From assembly GCA_005881495.1 (NCBI GenBank), contig VBHI01000199.1, positions 11,537-75,536 of the forward strand: a DNA stretch of 64,000 bases, read 5' to 3'. Below are positions 45,893 to 54,226 of this stretch, piece after piece (within the stretch, counting starts at the first letter, position 1; every line of letters starts with the position of its first letter). The notes beneath the pieces were generated by a model. The model worked only from the letters and a program-made list of their open reading frames with translations. It was not told the origin of the DNA and made no database searches. Source of the stretch: Chloroflexota bacterium. GTDB lineage: Bacteria; Chloroflexota; Ktedonobacteria; Ktedonobacterales; Ktedonobacteraceae. Made by a program: the position numbers and the translations under genes.

Positions 45893-46537
45893 CTAATTTG
45901 CGTCTGGACCAATCTGGCGCTTCAAGTCGTGTAGATCGTAGTAGATGGCTTCCCGCACAATCTTGTCTCGCTCGCGAATAGTCACAGTAACTCCACGCAG
46001 GGTGAAAGGACGACCGGTAGCAGGCATACCAGGGAGATCGCCGTTATGTGTGCCAGTAGCCACCCATTCAGCGCTGACCTGGTTCCCATGTGCCACCCGA
46101 TTCGTGATTGTAATGTTTATGTCGGGAATAGCAGCCATGCCCATACCTTTGCGCTCCATAATCGCATTGCGACCAACCAGAGGTTTAGAATAGATACTAT
46201 CTTCGACTATTGCATGTTCCGCATAATCGTCGTGCAATGCCTTCTTATTACCTCGCGACTGGTGGGTAATGTGATTGTTATGCAGCTGAATATGATGCTG
46301 TGTATTGTCATTTTGATTAACATGGGGAACTGCTTTTGAGTTCTGCTGGAACTCGGTGGCAGCAACAACAGCTCCAACGCCCACAGCGGAGATACCCAAC
46401 GCGCTAAGCACTGTAATCAGACGCCGGCGCGGTATCCTTCCAACCCGTACATCCTCTACCATCTGAGGAATGGTCACGTCTTCTCGTGTTTCCTGTTCAT
46501 CTTTCTCTTCTTCTTCTCGCATGCCCTCTGCTTTCAT
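45893..46537 (-). CDS. SnoaL-like protein with twin-arginine-type signal
   Basis: A 214-residue protein. A charged 30-residue head is followed by RRRLITVLSALGISAVGVGA, which has twin arginines and a hydrophobic core typical of Tat signals or a membrane anchor. The C-terminal 120 residues look like an NTF2/SnoaL fold (YAEHAIVEDSIYSKPLVG, VAHGNQVSAEWVATGTHNGD, GRPFTLRGVTVTIRERDKIV). SnoaL proteins cyclise polyketides or bind small ligands. The upstream region carries two palindromic operator-like sites. Confidence 0.78.
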   Translation of the reverse strand: MKAEGMREEEEKDEQETREDVTIPQMVEDVRVGRIPRRRLITVLSALGISAVGVGAVVAATEFQQNSKAVPHVNQNDNTQHHIQLHNNHITHQSRGNKKALHDDYAEHAIVEDSIYSKPLVGRNAIMERKGMGMAAIPDINITITNRVAHGNQVSAEWVATGTHNGDLPGMPATGRPFTLRGVTVTIRERDKIVREAIYYDLHDLKRQIGPDAN

Positions 46538-46580
46538 CGATCACGGCTAGTATCAATCTTTTCAATCATCCACATATATT

Positions 46581-46618
46581 TGCAACGTTGCAGTATGCTG
46601 ATTGTAACGTTGCAGTAT
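46581..46618. promoter_or_regulatory. Two operator-like palindromes upstream of the SnoaL-like gene
   Basis: TGCAACGTTGCA (46581-46592) is a perfect 12-bp palindrome. A second copy, TGTAACGTTGCA (46603-46614), lies 22 bp away, two turns of the helix. AACGTTGCAGTAT is repeated exactly at 46584-46596 and 46606-46618. The pair sits 45-80 bp upstream of the ATG at 46537 and is placed like a dimeric repressor operator. No regulator gene is adjacent. The rest of the 46538-46909 spacer shows nothing else. Confidence 0.6.
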
Positions 46619-46909
46619 ATCGATGCGGTTGCATTTCGGTTAAGAAATGGTGGAGAAATCCCCTCCACCTCCTGCATTTTCATCCTCCAGGCGCTATACT
46701 TCCTTTATAGCCCGCTTGCTTGCAATATGTTGAGCAATCTACCCCTCATCAGAGGAGGGGTCGGAAGAGCTAGCGGCAGGAGTGAAGAAGCGTAGAGTGA
46801 GAAGATTGGAAGAATATGAATGGGGTATCTGACCTCTACCTCAGACGATCACATGCATTTGTCGTTTTGGTTTGACCACTCGAACTGGACGGTATAATTG
46901 CCGATCTTC

Positions 46910-47053
46910 TTAGTTTGCCAGGTTGAGCATCGGCCCGTTGCGATAGGTGAGCTTTGGCGGCACGGTAACTGCTGCTTTCAACTCATCAGGCAAGTACAGT
47001 GGCACGACACGGATTGAATCGCCATGGGCATGTAAGATTGGAGGTGTGGTCAT
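46910..47053 (-). CDS. Small protein of 47 residues, possibly a truncated gene
   Basis: ATG 47053 is preceded by AAGGAGGT at ideal spacing, one of the strongest ribosome-binding sites in the window. The 47-residue product starts MTTPPILHAHGDSIRVVPLY and ends KLTYRNGPMLNLAN. The PPKLTYRNGPML ending looks like the start of a larger secreted-protein family rather than a complete domain. Past the TAA, a shifted frame reads WQTKKIGNYTVQFEWSNQND before another stop, which may be a remnant. It could be a genuine small protein or a decayed gene. Confidence 0.6.
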   Translation of the reverse strand: MTTPPILHAHGDSIRVVPLYLPDELKAAVTVPPKLTYRNGPMLNLAN

Positions 47054-47315
47054 TGATACCTCCTTAGACGTACTAAGCGACTCTGTTGTAAAAACGCGAA
47101 GTGCTTTGATAGAGGGTCGCTCTCTTTGAGTAATGGATAGAAGAGTTTACGTGGCTTCGAGATAAAGTATAATCAGTTTTATTTTATTATTCAAGTAGAA
47201 CGAAGGCCAATATTTTAGCTTATGACCCATTCCAGGCTCATTTGTACCTTGCGTGGTGGGCTGGGTCAGGTTGCAGTTTGAAGAACACGATGGAATCAGA
47301 GGAGTGCCAGATGTG

Positions 47316-47771
47316 TTACAGGCGCCGTGGGAGAAGCCATTTTAGTGGAGGTAGAATCTGTTCAAGGGCAGAGAGATGATCATAATAGCCACGTTGCTGC
47401 TGGATACGGCCATTCACCAGGTGAAAGATGCTCACGCCGTCAACTTGAAAAGGACGCGATAGCCAGCCCTGACCAAGCAGGCGCGGACCGTAGCCGCGAG
47501 TCGTCCAGGTAACAGCAGCCCGATCTTCTGTAAAGAGCTGGCTTGCCGGAGTATAGGTAATTGATGACAGAGTTCGAAAACGGGTGGTAAACCATTGTTC
47601 TATTTCAGTACGCCCTCGCCGAGGACGTTTCATACCGGAGTCATACAGCTCGGCGTTGTCGGCATACAATGAGACGATTGCCGGGACATTATGCCCATTG
47701 AAGGCTTCTATCCATTGATTGACTACCATACGATGTAAGTCTACCTGGTTTTCGTTTTCGCGCAATTGCAT
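47316..47771 (-). CDS. NTF2/SnoaL-like protein
   Basis: A 151-residue protein with the SnoaL-like cone fold: VVNQWIEAFNGHNVPAIVSL, YADNAELYDSGMKRPRRGR, EIEQWFTTRFRTLSS and GVSIFHLVNGRIQQQRGYYD, which ends in the typical strand pair. There is no signal peptide. ATG 47771 is preferred over the longer frame to 47849 because GAGGG is 6 bases upstream. It may be a cyclase, isomerase or ligand-binding protein. It is divergent from the hydrolase-like gene. Confidence 0.85.
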   Translation of the reverse strand: MQLRENENQVDLHRMVVNQWIEAFNGHNVPAIVSLYADNAELYDSGMKRPRRGRTEIEQWFTTRFRTLSSITYTPASQLFTEDRAAVTWTTRGYGPRLLGQGWLSRPFQVDGVSIFHLVNGRIQQQRGYYDHLSALEQILPPLKWLLPRRL

Positions 47772-47946
47772 TGTTTTCCCTCGTATACTTCCCATAGCCA
47801 GGCGCAAGAGCGGCGTTGCAGCGATGGATTTCAATCGTACAATTAACAAAGCTGCTAACAGCGCTACAAAAGCGGTTTGCTATAGTATATACTATGGCAG
47901 GAATTCGGCAGAGTTTCAAATTTGGGATTGATTGAAAGGGGAGGAA

Positions 47947-48858
47947 ATGGTGAGCACTATTACCACTATGACGACGAAGACAGCATACATTGATGATGAT
48001 ACGTTCCATGCCGATGTGCAGTATATTGAATCGCTCTGGCAGAGGGAGTCAATAGGAACAACGGATATACCGCTGTTAGATATCGGTAATGGCCAACCGC
48101 TGGTTTTTGTGCCTATTCTCGAACACCTTGAATTTGTCTATGCGCGCCAGATACGCGCATTCAGCCAGTCACGGCGTGTCATCACGTACCGGCGGCGCGA
48201 GACACGTTCACAGCCCGTTGGCCTGGTTGAGCGAGCTGAAGAGTTGCGCCAGGTGCTAGATTATCTAGGATTGGAAGCTGTCGATTTTGTAGCACATGGC
48301 GACGCGGCCATGGTTCTTTTCGAATTTGCTGTGCGTTACCCGCAGCGCTGCTGCTCTCTCGTGATTATCTCGCAAGGAGCAGATTACGAGATTGCGCCGC
48401 ACCCTTTTATATGGCTGTTGCACGAACTCTTCATACGCATGCCGGTTCAGCGTTTTGTTCCCGCCTGGTTCCTGCGTCGCTTAGCTGTCAATTATATCAT
48501 GGCTCCACGGCACGCAACGACGAGGCCATCCCCCAGCCTCCCCCGTCACCTGGTCGAGGAACAGTTTAGTAAAATACAGCTCTGGCCTTTTGTGTACAAA
48601 TTCTCTGTACTCCCTGTCATTCACAACTTCGACATGCGAAAACGCCTGGATACGCTGACAATGCCTGTGCTGCTGATCAATCGCTATGATGATGCCCTCG
48701 CTCCCGAAGCCAGAACGCACTGGCTGTCCCAGTGCCTGCCCAACTGCGCCGGTTACCATCTCGTTGCCGGTGGGGAGCGGTTCTTTATGTATTCGCAGGC
48801 TGAGGTTGTTTCTCCGCTGATCAAGCAGTTCCTTGCGAAAGGAAACGCGCGCCTGTGA
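47947..48858 (+). CDS. Alpha/beta-hydrolase-fold protein lacking canonical catalytic residues
   Basis: A 303-residue alpha/beta-hydrolase. The fold is clear from DIGNGQPLVFVPILEHLEFV, EELRQVLDYLGLEAVDFVAH and LTMPVLLINRYDDALAPEAR. The nucleophile elbow reads VAHGDAAM, with Gly where GHSMGG has Ser. The usual C-terminal His region reads VAGGERFFMYS, with Glu in place of His. Only the acid (YDDALAPE) is normal. It may be inactive or use a different mechanism. GGGGAGG lies just before ATG 47947; GTG 47950 is equally possible. Confidence 0.82.
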   Translation: MVSTITTMTTKTAYIDDDTFHADVQYIESLWQRESIGTTDIPLLDIGNGQPLVFVPILEHLEFVYARQIRAFSQSRRVITYRRRETRSQPVGLVERAEELRQVLDYLGLEAVDFVAHGDAAMVLFEFAVRYPQRCCSLVIISQGADYEIAPHPFIWLLHELFIRMPVQRFVPAWFLRRLAVNYIMAPRHATTRPSPSLPRHLVEEQFSKIQLWPFVYKFSVLPVIHNFDMRKRLDTLTMPVLLINRYDDALAPEARTHWLSQCLPNCAGYHLVAGGERFFMYSQAEVVSPLIKQFLAKGNARL

Positions 48859-48936
48859 TTATCCTCACTTCTCTCATGTGACTGAAGTAACTGCTACAGA
48901 GCAATTGATATGGTATGCTTTAGGTAATCAGGGACA

Positions 48937-48961
48937 GGCGGGCAGGCCTTGAAAGCCCGCC
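48937..48961 (+). terminator. Hairpin after the hydrolase-like gene
   Basis: GGCGGGC (48937-48943) and GCCCGCC (48955-48961) form a perfect 7-bp GC-rich stem about 80 bases after the stop. The following GGTTTGG is only weakly T-rich, so a terminator is possible but not certain. Confidence 0.4.
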
Positions 48962-49146
48962 GGTTTGGCTGATACCAATTTGTAGTCTGTCAAGCGTTTA
49001 AGTTGCAAGGTTAGCGACCTTGAGGATATTTATGGGGATAAAAGGAAGATTGGTAACATTCCTCCCTCCTCAGCGACAGCCATGCTGCGAAAGAATGCAG
49101 ATGCGGTGTCCTTGAGATACTCGGTTACATGTCAGAAGGAGAAAGC

Positions 49147-50568
49147 ATGAATACATCCACCCAGGTTCTCGTAGTCGGCGGTGGACCCGCCGGTTCTACT
49201 ACAGCCACCCTGCTTGCCCGTGAAGGTTTCGATGTGACACTCATCGAGAAAGAAGTCTTCCCACGCTATCATATTGGTGAGTCACTTCTCCCATCCTGTC
49301 TGGAAATATTAGATCTCATCGGTGCGCGGGAGAAAATCGAAGCATACGGTTTCCAACGCAAGGACGGAGGCTACTTCGCATGGGGCAATGAATCATGGGA
49401 ATTAGATTTTACAAAGCTGCGCCACCCGTATAGTTTCCAGGTAGTCCGTTCAGAGTTTGATCAACTGCTTTTAGAACATGCCAGGAGCCAGGGGGTGAAA
49501 GTCTACGAGGGTAGGGAGATTCGCGGTCTCACTTTCGAGGGAGAAAGGCCGCGTAGCGCCATTTGGTCGCAGGGACCCGATGATACAAACACCGGTGAAA
49601 TCTCCTTTGATACGCTCGTGGATGCATCGGGACGCGCCGGCATCATGGGGATGCGCTATCTCAAGAATCGACATTATCACGACGCATTTCAAAACGTCGC
49701 CGTCTGGGGATACTGGAAAGGTGCCGGCAGAATGTCCTTTGCTCCCAATGGCGCTATCGCGGTCGGGTCCGTGCCTGACGGTTGGTTCTGGGGTATCCCT
49801 CTGCACGATGACACGATGAGTGTCGGCCTGGTACTACATAAGACAACCTTCAAAGAGAAAAGGCAGCAGGGTAAATCCCTTGAGCAGATTTACTATGGGG
49901 CGATGGACGAGTGCCCGCTTATCCTCGATCTCTTGAAGTCCGCCACATGCGTCTCAGAGCAGATGAAGGTTGAACAAGATTACTCGTACATGTCCGATAA
50001 AATATCCGGACCGGGCTACTTCATGGTTGGAGATGCCGCTTGTTTCATCGATCCACTTCTTTCAACGGGTGTACACCTGGCCACGCATGGTTCAATGTTA
50101 GCGGCAGCGAGTATCGCCAGTATGTTTCGTGGAGAGGTCACAGAAGAACAAGCGCTCCATTTCTACGAACATAGTTATCGTCACGCCTATCTGCGCCTGA
50201 TGGTGATTGTATCGGGCCTGTACATGCAATATAGAGGTAAGGCGAATTACTTCTGGCAGGCACAGCAGCTTACGCACAACGATTACAGCGATGCCGAAGC
50301 ACTGAATGAAGCATTTCTGTACGTCGTGTCGGGTATAGAAGATCAGAATGATATCGTGGATTTACCCAAGGAACTGCCGATAGAAGGCATGGCAGGACAA
50401 CTACCGGCGGAAGAAGCCGAGCGGGCCAAGGCCATGTACCAGGTCTACCATAAGGTGTTCTTGCGCTCCTCGATGTCCTCGGAAACGGCCATCGAGGGGA
50501 TGTATGTCGCGACTCGACCGCACCTGGGGTTGGCCCTTGCACAAGGGGAACGGGTAACGACGCACTGA
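49147..50568 (+). CDS. FAD-dependent halogenase-like oxidoreductase
   Basis: A 473-residue flavoprotein. The FAD motif is VLVVGGGPAGSTTATLLA, followed by FPRYHIGESLLPSCL, typical of the FADH2-dependent halogenase/geranylgeranyl-reductase superfamily. GWFWGIPL contains the WxWxIP signature that marks halogenases, and GYFMVGDAACFIDPLLSTGV is the second FAD motif. Phenolic and carrier-protein-linked halogenases of polyketide pathways have this form. ATG 49147 is chosen because AAGGAG is 6 bases upstream. The gene lies about 3.7 kb from a ketosynthase pair. Confidence 0.85.
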   Translation: MNTSTQVLVVGGGPAGSTTATLLAREGFDVTLIEKEVFPRYHIGESLLPSCLEILDLIGAREKIEAYGFQRKDGGYFAWGNESWELDFTKLRHPYSFQVVRSEFDQLLLEHARSQGVKVYEGREIRGLTFEGERPRSAIWSQGPDDTNTGEISFDTLVDASGRAGIMGMRYLKNRHYHDAFQNVAVWGYWKGAGRMSFAPNGAIAVGSVPDGWFWGIPLHDDTMSVGLVLHKTTFKEKRQQGKSLEQIYYGAMDECPLILDLLKSATCVSEQMKVEQDYSYMSDKISGPGYFMVGDAACFIDPLLSTGVHLATHGSMLAAASIASMFRGEVTEEQALHFYEHSYRHAYLRLMVIVSGLYMQYRGKANYFWQAQQLTHNDYSDAEALNEAFLYVVSGIEDQNDIVDLPKELPIEGMAGQLPAEEAERAKAMYQVYHKVFLRSSMSSETAIEGMYVATRPHLGLALAQGERVTTH

Positions 50569-50576
50569 TACAACAC

Positions 50577-50614
50577 GGCTCTCCGTCTCCAAGAGAAACA
50601 GGGAATGGAGAGCC
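50577..50614 (+). terminator. Inverted repeat after the halogenase-like gene
   Basis: GGCTCTCC (50577-50584) and GGAGAGCC (50607-50614) form a perfect 8-bp stem with a 22-base loop immediately after the stop codon. It is followed by ATTATG, without a T-tract. It could act as a weak terminator or an mRNA 3' end stabiliser. Confidence 0.45.
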
Positions 50615-50726
50615 ATTATGTGAGGCATATTGCCAGTTCTTAAGCTCTATAATATAATTGGACGCGAGAGCGCAGCTATTTGCAACTTGAATTGTACTCA
50701 AAGGCGCTACAGGCAGGAGATAGAGT

Positions 50727-53700
50727 GTGAACGCAGCTATGAAACCACCCGTATCCGGATCAATCAAATTTCTTACAGGTCCGCTCGCGGGTCAAACCTT
50801 TCCTATCAATAAGCCCATTACCACCATTGGACGAGAGGCCACCAATGACATCGTGGTTAAGGGGGATCAAAAAGTTTCCAGGTCACATGCCCGCATTATT
50901 TGGAATAACGGCATATGGAGCATTGAGAAGCTCTCACCGCAGAATACGTTGACCGTTAACCACCAACAGGTACAGCAGGCAACTATTACTGACGGGAATA
51001 CCATTACCCTTGGGGACAATACCACGTTCCTCTTTCAAATTCGTGCGAGAGTACACGAAGCCGTTCAACCACCACCGGTTTTACCCCCATACCAACGACA
51101 AGCTTCCTCCCCACAGTATGCTGTTCAGCCTCAACAGCAATTCCCCATGGCACCTCCGCCACAGCAGTACCAACCCATGCCGCCCCAACAGCAATTCCCC
51201 ATGGCGCCTCCGCCACAGCAGTACCAACCCACGCCGCCCCAACAGCAGCAAATCCCTGCCTATCACACAACCGGGCTAGCTGGACGGCCAGATGAAACAC
51301 AAATCGCGGCCCCTAGTTCGATAGGCATCCCTTCGCTCGAAGTGAGTAGCAATATTTTTGGTAGCAGGCAGACGTATCCTCTGACGAAAGAGGTCATCAA
51401 TATTGGGCGCGATGCCAACAACGATATCATCATTCGAGATGGTGGTATCGTCTCGAATCAGCATATTCAGATAGTACACCAGGGCAACCAATTCGTGCTT
51501 ATCCATCCCCACCCGGACAAACAACGCACGCTGAACGGGCTGTTGTACCAGGGTCGAAAAATACGAGGAGACGAGCCATTCCGCCATACACTTGCGCGAG
51601 GTGACATTTTCCGTATCGGTGATGAGAATGGCACACTCATCACACTTGCTTTCAACGATGGCACAGGAGTGCAAGAGGAGATGTTAGCTCCGGTGCAGCC
51701 AATCAAGCTGGGCGCTCCTGAACTCACTATTGGAAGAGTAGCGGGTAATACAGTAGTACTCAATCATCCGCAGGTCTCCGCACATCACGCACGCCTCGTG
51801 CGCGAAGGCGGTACATACCGCATACTCGACATGAACAGCACCAATCATGTCTACGTCAACTCCGAGATGACTACCAGCCATCTCCTCAAGTTAGGCGATG
51901 AAATCCGTATTGGGCCGTATAAGCTGGTCTACGATGCCAACCAGTTGACGCAGTACGACGAGAGTAACTTTATTCGTATTGACGCTCTCAACCTCAAAAA
52001 GGTCGGGAATAACAATGTCATCTTGATCAACGATCTCTCTCTCACCATCCCTCCTCGCAAATTCGTCGCGCTTGTAGGCGGTTCGGGTGCCGGTAAATCA
52101 ACGCTCATGGACGCGCTGAACGGCTTACGGCCCGCGCAGGAGGGCAAAGTACTCTACAATGGGAAGGACTATTACCGCAACCTGGCCGCCTTTAGCTCGC
52201 AGTTAGGCTATGTGCCGCAAGATGATATCGTTCACCGCGACCTGACCGTTGAACGAGCGCTCTACTACGCTGCTAAACTACGCCTGCCCAGTGACTTCAC
52301 AACAGCACAGATTAAGCAGCGAATCAAAGAGGTGCTGGAAGATGTGGAGCTGACAGCGCGACGCAAGCTACTGATCAAGAAACTCTCCGGGGGGCAGCGT
52401 AAGCGTGTGTCAATTGCTCTGGAATTGTTGGGAAATCCCAGTGTCTTCTTCCTGGATGAGCCAACCTCGGGCCTTGATCCCGGTCTGGATCGTAAGATGA
52501 TGTTCCTCTTGCGCAAACTGGCCGACAAGGGACATACGATTGTCCTGGTAACGCACGCCACCAACAATATCAACTCGTGTGACTATGTCTGCTTTCTCTG
52601 TCAGGGAGGTCGCCTAGCCTACTTTGGTCCGCCAGAGGAAGCAAAGACCTATTTCGGCAAAACCGACTTTGCCGAAATATACAGTAGTTTGGAGCCGACT
52701 GAGGAGAACCGTAACATTCCTGTGGAGGCAGAGTCTCGCTTTAAGATCTCCAAGGAGTATCAGGAGTACGTGGTTGCTTCACTTAAAAGCGGACCTGCAG
52801 AAAAGGCAGGTCTCAACGGGCAACCAAAGGTACAACAGGTGAAACGCACCAAGCGCGGCAATCCCTTGTCGCAGTTTATCCTGCTCTTCCAGCGCCAGAT
52901 TGAGTTACTCAGAAACAACACGAGCAATCTCGTTCTCCTGCTTTTGCAGGCGCCTATCATCGGACTGCTCCTGATACTGTTGGTTAGAGCCGAGGTAGGA
53001 ACGGGCATATTTGACGCAAACAAAGTTGTCCAATGCGCTCCGCAAATTTTCCAGACTACTGTCGCAACAAACCCTCGCGCTCCTGCTGGTTCTTCCCAAC
53101 CTCTCGGTATTGACACACATGGGAATAGCGATTCGGTTGACTGTAACCGCATCGTTACTTTTCTGAAAACTGACACCAACGGAAAAGCGTATGTCACCAA
53201 GAAAGAGAACGGGAACGACAGCACAGCTGTCAACAAAGCCTTGCAGGACTTTATTCTTCCAGGTGGAGGGGCCCTTAATGCCCAAAGAGCGCTCTTCATC
53301 GCCGCCTTTATCGCGGTGATGTTTGGATGCATTAATGGAGTTCGCGAGATTGTCAAAGAGAACGCTATCTACCGCCGTGAGCGCACCGTCAATCTTGGCA
53401 TCATGCCTTACCTGCTCTCGAAGATGATCGTGTTGGGTGCAATATCCCTGATTCAGAGCGCCGAACTTCTCCTGATCATCCAACTCTTCGAGCCCTTCCA
53501 TCAAGGAATCTACTTACCAGTACTCCTGGAGAGCTATATCTCGTTAGCGCTGGCCGGACTGACAGGCATGATGATAGGATTGACGGCCTCGGCCTTCGCC
53601 GCTAATGAGGATAGTGCAACCAGCTTGCTCCCATTCATTCTCATTCCGCAGGTGATTTTCGCTGGCACCGAGATCCCACTCAAGGACTACGTCTTGCAGA

Positions 53701-53954
53701 CTGCAGCGATGTTCTTCCCGACGCGCTGGGCTATGGTAGCTTTGGGCTCATCGTTGGGCATACACAGTGACAAAATAGGCGGAGACACATTGTTTGGCAG
53801 CAGCGCGAGCTATCAGGGGCAGCTCTTCTCAACCTTTAGTCAGACAGATTCCACCCATCGTTTGCTACTCGCCTGGGCTGCGATGGGAGTGATCATTCTG
53901 GTTCTTACAATCGTGGTCGGTATTGGCCTGAAGCGAAAGGATATACGAACGTAG
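50727..53954 (+). CDS. Triple-FHA ABC exporter fusion
   Basis: A 1075-residue ABC half-transporter of the Rv1747 type. FHA domains lie at about 10-95 (TTIGREATNDIVV, SRSHARIIW), 205-300 (INIGRDANNDIII, SNQHIQIVHQ) and 325-400 (LTIGRVAGNTVVL, SAHHARLVRE). The ATPase has Walker A VGGSGAGKST, signature LSGGQRKRVS and Walker B VFFLDEPTSGLDPG. An ABC-2 membrane domain of six segments forms the C-terminus, with a large outer loop holding two Cys. FHA domains make such exporters respond to Ser/Thr kinases. GTG 50727 has GGAG 7 bases upstream. Substrate unknown. Confidence 0.93.
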   Translation: MNAAMKPPVSGSIKFLTGPLAGQTFPINKPITTIGREATNDIVVKGDQKVSRSHARIIWNNGIWSIEKLSPQNTLTVNHQQVQQATITDGNTITLGDNTTFLFQIRARVHEAVQPPPVLPPYQRQASSPQYAVQPQQQFPMAPPPQQYQPMPPQQQFPMAPPPQQYQPTPPQQQQIPAYHTTGLAGRPDETQIAAPSSIGIPSLEVSSNIFGSRQTYPLTKEVINIGRDANNDIIIRDGGIVSNQHIQIVHQGNQFVLIHPHPDKQRTLNGLLYQGRKIRGDEPFRHTLARGDIFRIGDENGTLITLAFNDGTGVQEEMLAPVQPIKLGAPELTIGRVAGNTVVLNHPQVSAHHARLVREGGTYRILDMNSTNHVYVNSEMTTSHLLKLGDEIRIGPYKLVYDANQLTQYDESNFIRIDALNLKKVGNNNVILINDLSLTIPPRKFVALVGGSGAGKSTLMDALNGLRPAQEGKVLYNGKDYYRNLAAFSSQLGYVPQDDIVHRDLTVERALYYAAKLRLPSDFTTAQIKQRIKEVLEDVELTARRKLLIKKLSGGQRKRVSIALELLGNPSVFFLDEPTSGLDPGLDRKMMFLLRKLADKGHTIVLVTHATNNINSCDYVCFLCQGGRLAYFGPPEEAKTYFGKTDFAEIYSSLEPTEENRNIPVEAESRFKISKEYQEYVVASLKSGPAEKAGLNGQPKVQQVKRTKRGNPLSQFILLFQRQIELLRNNTSNLVLLLLQAPIIGLLLILLVRAEVGTGIFDANKVVQCAPQIFQTTVATNPRAPAGSSQPLGIDTHGNSDSVDCNRIVTFLKTDTNGKAYVTKKENGNDSTAVNKALQDFILPGGGALNAQRALFIAAFIAVMFGCINGVREIVKENAIYRRERTVNLGIMPYLLSKMIVLGAISLIQSAELLLIIQLFEPFHQGIYLPVLLESYISLALAGLTGMMIGLTASAFAANEDSATSLLPFILIPQVIFAGTEIPLKDYVLQTAAMFFPTRWAMVALGSSLGIHSDKIGGDTLFGSSASYQGQLFSTFSQTDSTHRLLLAWAAMGVIILVLTIVVGIGLKRKDIRT
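51132..51247 (+). repeat. 54-bp tandem repeat inside the FHA-ABC gene
   Basis: Two near-identical 54-bp units (51132-51185 and 51186-51239) and the start of a third encode QQQFPMAPPPQQYQPMPP-type repeats in the linker between the first and second FHA domains. The units are in frame, so copy number can change without breaking the protein. Confidence 0.8.
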
Positions 53955-54006
53955 GGATTTGGGAACACCCGTAGGGCTACGCCCAAATCCCGGCGCGGAC
54001 GCTGCC
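53954..54006. repeat. Hairpin with REP-like repeat, copy 2
   Basis: GGGATTTGGG (53954-53963) and CCCAAATCCC (53982-53991) form a perfect 10-bp stem, with an inner CGTAG-GG-CTACG stem. The sequence continues into the block shared with 33539-33580 (GGCTACGCCC, CCGGC, GCTGC). It begins at the last base of the ABC gene and could serve as its terminator. The spacer to the ketosynthase gene shows nothing else. Confidence 0.6.
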
Positions 54007-54226
54007 TTCATCATCCCCCGGATGCGGCTGCCCCCTTAGCAAACTCATCTTTAATACTTCCGAAAAATAATGCAAGGGGGGCATTTTTTTCCCATAAACA
54101 GCGAACAGTGAGGCAATTCATACAAAAAACGCTAACTAAATCATAGGCAATCTCTCCAAGTTCATCAATACTTAGGGGAGAAACAATGTAGGCAGATACG
54201 TTTTAATGCTACCAAAGGAGGGTATT

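Noticed and set aside
53955..54226. Acyl carrier protein gene for the ketosynthase pair
   Set aside because: Neither this spacer nor those after the KS genes contain an open frame with a DSL-type phosphopantetheine site.
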